From Paratinospora sagittata (Eukaryota > Streptophyta > Magnoliopsida > Ranunculales > Menispermaceae): a stretch of 64,000 bases of DNA. The notes below the pieces were generated by a model. The model did no database searches. It was not told the origin of the DNA and worked only from the letters and a program-made list of their open reading frames with translations. The stretch spans positions 18,948,286-19,012,285 of the forward strand of contig CM069603.1 of the NCBI GenBank assembly GCA_035771175.1, in the 5' to 3' direction. The position numbers and the translations under genes were made by a program. This document shows positions 58,717-64,000 of this stretch, one piece after another; position 1 is the stretch's first letter, and the number at the start of each line of letters is the position of its first letter.

Positions 58717-60485
58717 TGAATAAGTGCATTTCAACCTTGAATGTGGTCAGCGCCCTGAAAAACTCTTAAAAATAATTTTTGATTTTTAGTTTAAAGCTCG
58801 ATGAAACACGATTATAAATCAAATATGCAAATGATCAAAAATCAATTCGACTAAAACATGTAATCATGCATATTGCTGAATCAAATGGCAGAGAAGGTTC
58901 TACAACCTAAAAATAATCTAATCATATACTAATGTCTTCAAATGATCATAGTCTTCAAGTAGATCTTTAATACGTTCGCCATGCATCATTGATTCTTCGA
59001 AACCTTCAAGTACTATTAGATACGCCATGTATGCAATATTATCATAAACAAAATGTGGTTTATAATCATCAAAATATCTTTCACATTAGGGACATATTCT
59101 CGTAAGGGACATGAGGATAATTGGCTCAACACTTGTACCTCCATGTGGTGTTTGCCTATAAATACCATACTTGCTCATTTGAAGAGAAACTTTTGCAAAA
59201 CTTGAGAGAACTTGTGCGATTTTTCTCCAATATTTATACTCGTCCAGAAACAAGTTCTTAAGCCTATTCAAACATCATTCAAGCAAAAGATCAACACATT
59301 TGATCATTTGATCCAAGATTCTGAAAATTTCTCCACATCTTTTCTAAACCTTGAGAAACTTCAAAGTTTCTCTTGTGCAAGGGTTCAAGATGATTTTAGT
59401 GGTTTCAACATCAATCTTTGAGTCTTGATCGTGTTTTTGAGCAACCAACTTCACCTAAGAAGAATCCCGTGCTTCAATCTTACCTTGTGGGATATACATT
59501 ACTTGAAACTTGATTCTTATGATTTTGGTATATGCAAATCAGTTGTGTGCTTATATTGTTATCTTTAAATTGATTTTGTATTGAGTTGAGTTTGTGAAAC
59601 CCTGTCTTGTTCTTCATATCAAAATATTTTGTTTAGTGGTTTCATACATTGTGTGTAATTTCTATTCATGTGCTAACATCATATCCTATTTGAATCGATA
59701 CTTGATTTGTATGATTTGTGTTCTAAACATATATTTACTTTGAATCATCCAGTCTTGATTATCTTAGTATATTGATTCTCGTGCATTAAACTTATATTTG
59801 TTTAGAATCAATATATTAATTGATATTGCATAATCGATTCACGATTTTTTGTTGGATATACTTGAATGGAGTGTATTTGAGAAAAATATATATTTCAACA
59901 CTTTGCATCATTTAAAATCATAAGTGGTTGGAATAGTATATGTTAATTCATTTAAGATTGTAAGCTTAAATTGTTGAGAGTGTTGTTATTCACTTCTCTT
60001 TATCTTTGTAATCTTGATGTATTGTTGACTTCTTTATGTCAACCGGGACTATACCCTATTTGTATGGCATGTAACCACGCCCGTAAGTTGGTTGCAAGTT
60101 GTGGCTTACTAGCCAAACCCTGGTGTAGGCTAGATTGTGGCTTTCTAACCAAGTCCTCGTGTCGGTTAGCGTTGTATAAGCATGAGCCAAGCCTTGGTGT
60201 AGGCTCAGTGGAAACGACTTCTAATCCGCCCGTAAGTGATTAGCCAATAGTAGATTGGGAAATCCTGACCGGTGCGGTGGGGTAGTGGACATAGACTCGA
60301 GGGGAGTTGAACCACTCTAAATCTCTGTGTTCATATCTACTTCCTGCACTTGCCTAAATTTGTTTTGTTTTTATTATTACCTTTTGCGCATTAAATTCTG
60401 TTTATTTAATTAACCGAAAGGTAACTCGAAAATCCGCCAAGTCTAATTTAGCCCCCTTCTTCGACGGTTATACTGGGCCAACAAG

Positions 60486-60497
60486 TGGTATCAGCGC
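60486..60497 (+). other. tRNA-iMet-type primer-binding site
   Basis: TGGTATCAGCGC, 11 of 12 bases of the iMet consensus, two bases after the LTR end. Confidence 0.8.
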
Positions 60498-60543
60498 GCT
60501 TGCTCATGATTGAAGGCTTAACATCCTTGAGCCAAAGATCAAA

Positions 60544-61480
60544 ATGGCCATTACCATAGATTTTGACTTTGGGGATAACCTATTTACTCCACCTATGCTT
60601 AATAACCAAAATTTCATATATTGGAGGAGTAGAATGAGTGCATGTCTTAAGGCCCAATCACGTGATATATGGAATATTGTTGTAAATTGACCTTATGTGC
60701 CTATTAAAATTATAAATGGGGTTGGAGTCCCCAAACCAAAGAGCAAATGGGATAGGAAAGAAAAACAGTTAGATAGACAAGATACTCTAGCTAGAAATGC
60801 ATTACTTGGATGCCTTTCCCAAAATGATATTGATAGAGTCTCTTTTTGTGCTTCATCTAAAGATATTTGGTCTAGATTAGAAGAACTTTATGACACTTCA
60901 TGTGCGTCCACATCTTCATGTGAAGACAAGGAGAATGTAGAAAATATATGCTTTATTTCTCATAGTGATGAATGTTCTACTAGTAACATGAATCTTTCTT
61001 TTGATGATTTTTCCATAACTCATGAAAAGCTTCAAAATGATTTTGACAAACTCACCCAAAAGAATGAACAACTTAAGAACATAATTACTAGTGCTCTAGA
61101 TGAGTTGGTAACTCTCCAAATTGATTATGAAAATGTTCTTAAGGAAAAATAGACTATTCTTGAAGAAAGGAACAAATTAAAAATGATCACATTTGTCTTC
61201 AAGAAAAATTAGAAGAGTTGACTCATTTAGTACCTAATGTTACTAATGAGAAAGAGGACTTAGAGCTTCATTGAGATTAGAGAAAAAAAAGATCTCTACA
61301 TTAAAAAGTCAACTAGGAAAACCTAAGGTTAGATACATTAAGCCCAAAACATGCCATACGAACACTAAAAAACCTTCTAAGGATAAGTATGATAAAATGG
61401 CCCGGGTACCTTAAGAATTGCTCCTAGACGTTAGAACTACAAAATCTAAAGGATTATGGGTACCAAAGGCTATGGTTCAC
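60544..61480 (+). pseudogene. SIRE-like copia gag with internal deletion
   Basis: ATG at 60544: MAITIDFDFGDNLFTPPML, then NNQNFIYWRSRMSACLKAQS and IWNIVVN followed by a TGA near 60688. The frame goes on through RQDTLARNALLGCLSQNDID and SKDIWSRLEELYDTS, then passes directly into a coiled-coil segment (KLQNDFDKLTQKNEQLKNII) that in relatives lies after the zinc knuckle. The UBN2 second half and CCHC knuckle are therefore deleted. Further stops follow 61150; a LWVPKAMVHR-like remnant near 61456-61485 marks the gag/protease junction. No protease follows. Confidence 0.8.
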
Positions 61481-64000
61481 CGGATCACATAGATTCACAC
61501 TTTTGAACCATATGCTTTAATTCTTCCATTTCTATGTCACACATGATGATTTACATCTTATTTGTGATATTTGGAAGTATTTTAGCTCAATCAAATAATT
61601 CTGATCTATCATGCCTATGCTTGCCTAAAGGTGTTGATCACATTGAACTTTTTTAATGCCTAATTATACTGTTCAATGATTGATCAATGCAAAACATACT
61701 AGTTATGCAACTTGGAAGTATAATCTTGCAAAATTCATATTTGTTAACTTCCATTCTTTTATGTGAACATGTTCATATTATACATATATCTTGTTCACTA
61801 TTATTGTAGCATCCCATGTGCGTTCACTATCTCATGTAAATTGTATGCTCATACTAAATGGATTGTGCTTCATAACTTCATTTAATGAAATTTCATCAAT
61901 TTAGTAAGCTATGAGTTTCTATGAACATAGTCAAAGAATTTGATTATGAAATGAAATTGCTTAAAACTAAATTTTAATTGCTCATATATGTTCACATGCT
62001 CATAATCTTAGAGTTGGACTTGCATTAAAGCTTATCTCTTCAAGTCCACTTATCTGATATTTTAGGATTTAAATGATATATATCACTTGAAAATACAAGA
62101 CATTGAATAGTTGGAATGACATGTACTTCAAATATTATTCAATCATTTTCATTCATAATCTCATTCACTTCCTTGGAGATAATCAAACCGAGTCTAAGAA
62201 TTTGGAATTCTTAGCAATTGTGAGAAGACCTCCAAAAGGTTATGTCTCAATCTCAACCACGAAAACCTCACTTATATAACCCTAGGCTTTGTAATGATTT
62301 TGAGTTATATCATAGAAAAGGGGTTATTAAGGGTAAGATAAATTGATCCTTTCTTTGAGCTTAATTAAATATATATCTTAAGGATCAAACAAAGTAAAGT
62401 AAAAAATGATCTTCTTAGAGACCTTGAATTAAAATCATATCCTTTGTCTCTAGAAATCACCAGTTATTCTTTAAAAGTTAAGACTTGTTCTAAGATGTCT
62501 TACTCTCTTAACAATAACTCACTCTCATAAGCCTTCACATAATTCATATAACTTTATAAGGCTTAGATCTCATTTGTTCTATTTGAATGAATATCATATG
62601 CTTAATTTCATACTTCATTATATTCATTCCTTTAAATATAATCAAGTACAAATGACTAAAAGGATCTTACATCTTCAATAAAAACTTAGTCATTTACTTG
62701 AAAAATGAACATGTTAACTTTCATGATTAAGCTATGATGTGTGTCTCATTTATCTTATCCCGTATCATCATGTTAATATGATATCATGAATGCTTTGTCT
62801 CCTTTTATGATTGAATGAACGTCTATATCTGCCTATCATATTAGAAAGACACATGTTCAAACTATTTTGTCATATCATGACTTGTACTTACCATGTTTAT
62901 CTTCTTGTCATGATTATGCCTATATGTTCACTCCATGCATGCTCCTATGATAAAAGTTTGATTCTTCAATACTCTGAGCTTGCATATATAACGTCATGAC
63001 TCATTATGAGCTTTCATATGTAATTAATGTGCTTATCTTTGACCTTAGACAATCATGGAAGCGTGATCATGACTAGTATCCTTCTAGGGTAGTTGAGTGA
63101 AATTGATGCATATCTTAATTTATATTTATTCACTCCATCTTGAAGGAAACTAATATGGGATGACTATCATGACTTAAATCTTTAACTTTATGAAATTTTA
63201 GTCATTTTCATAGATTATAGTTGAATTTGTTTCATGCTATTAAATACTTTGTATCTTTTATGACAAATTCAATCTAAGAAGACCTAGTTGACTATAAGCC
63301 GCAATGATTATTACACTAATAGATTTAGTCAACTAGAATGGATAAGGACTTGAATGACTATGCTATTAATAATTTATATCTAAGTCATTCGATCATTTGC
63401 CATGTGTTGCATTTTCATCGATTATTTTGTAAAACATGGTGAATGCTATTGATAAGTGTGCTCATTGATCTTTATATGTGTCTTGTGACTTATCATCAGA
63501 GATTTTCTTCTAAAATGTTTTTCCTTTGTACTTCATTAAAAATATTTTAAGGAAAATGCATTTTAAAGATGTATGTGTCTCAAGTCTTGATTATATATCT
63601 TTTATGACACATACTTCTTGAGGTTGCTAACTTTGTGCTTAAACTTAATCACTAGGTGTACAACTAGCTGATTAACATGTCTACTTAAGTTAATATAATC
63701 ATGTCTTAGGCATTCTTGTGATTATAGAAAAATGTTCATATGCCTCGGCAATTGTGTGATAAGTATGCCATGCTTAACCTCATATATCATTCATACTTAT
63801 ATCAATTATTGCTTGCAATATGAGTGTTGTATTCATGATTAACATATATTGTCTATCATATTGCCTTACTCATCATGCTATAGGCTTGAGCATCACATTT
63901 TAACTTCAAAATGCTTATCTGTATGTCAATATGTTGCCCTTGTGCTTGAAACCTTGAAATACTATTTGGCTCATATTCATGATTTGCATTGGTTTTGATC
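61481..64000. other. AT-rich DNA without recognisable coding sequence
   Basis: Follows the gag remnant and reaches the window edge. About 2.5 kb with many CATGATT/CTCATATG-like words, no pol motifs in any frame and no tandem array. It may be non-coding interior of a non-autonomous SIRE derivative. Confidence 0.45.

Larger units (their letters stand above)
57210..59111 (-). mobile_element. Antisense SIRE-like LTR inside the plus-strand LTR
   Basis: Starts TGTTGGCCCA on the plus strand (LTR end TGGGCCAACA in sense). It shows the hairpin-unit array (58270-58710) in reverse orientation relative to 48146-48755, and a 29-bp repeat (57458-57535). The other end is placed at AAGGGACA (59111) or 59094; no matching target duplication was found, so this boundary is uncertain. 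Confidence 0.65.
56330..60483 (+). mobile_element. SIRE-like 5' LTR, interrupted by an antisense LTR
   Basis: Starts TGTTAATCTAAGTGG within the minus-strand gag and ends TACTGGGCCAACA directly before a PBS. Without the segment at 57210-59111 it is about 2.25 kb. TATA box CTATAAATA at 59156-59164. The 3' part (60067-60483) matches 959-1288. The first part has repeated GGAACGCG-type words (56960-57200). Confidence 0.75.

Overview
This is nuclear DNA of a flowering plant, most likely a eudicot (species not determinable from the sequence). The evidence is a spliced plant bHLH gene of the SAC51 type, AT-rich intergenic DNA and many layers of plant LTR retrotransposons of the Athila-like, chromovirus (Tekay/Del-like) and SIRE-like copia types. 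There are also traces of a LINE, a SINE, a hAT-like DUF659 transposase and a CACTA end. I see one host protein gene in 64 kb, and it is on the minus strand.

Layout. 1-1613: gypsy LTR end set in a SIRE-like copia LTR, PBS and gag fragment. 1614-13198: a plus-strand Athila-like element (LTR, tRNA-Asp-type PBS, gag, protease, reverse transcriptase) carrying an antisense solo LTR of its own family (6386-7711), a 3 kb solo LTR of another family (8144-11154) and a chromovirus LTR piece (3024-4151). 13199-16965: a second Athila-like copy in opposite orientation, so that the two form a large inverted repeat around a spacer of about 1.06 kb. 16966-22144: intergenic, with a broken hAT-like (DUF659) transposase at 18440-19600.

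22145-24720: the host gene. The 403-residue bHLH protein (22160-23371, minus) lies behind a long leader with three introns. The leader holds a conserved-peptide uORF of 53 codons whose coding sequence is itself split by an intron, preceded by at least four short AUG ORFs. In Arabidopsis this arrangement makes translation of SAC51 responsive to thermospermine, which limits xylem differentiation; the same control is inferred here.

24721-33557: AT-rich intergenic DNA with a SINE interrupted by a 1.08 kb insert, and a CpG-rich island near 32.3-33.25 kb. 33558-36835: 5'-truncated LINE, minus strand, split by a solo LTR with perfect ATAAG target duplications. 37093-37550: one end of a CACTA element. 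37551-50506: a minus-strand chromovirus with chromodomain, whose upstream LTR is split by a 2.85 kb SIRE-like solo LTR with perfect TAAAC duplications; it carries two extra reading frames outside gag-pol. 50507-51796: a further gypsy LTR. 52063-56329: degenerate minus-strand SIRE-like copia coding region. 56330-64000: a plus-strand SIRE-like LTR (interrupted by an antisense LTR), PBS and a shortened gag, followed by 2.5 kb without recognisable coding sequence.

All retroelement reading frames seen are interrupted by stops or frameshifts. The most notable points are the intron-split regulatory uORF of the SAC51-like gene, the facing Athila copies (a possible dsRNA source), and the periodic hairpin and minisatellite arrays inside the SIRE-like LTRs.
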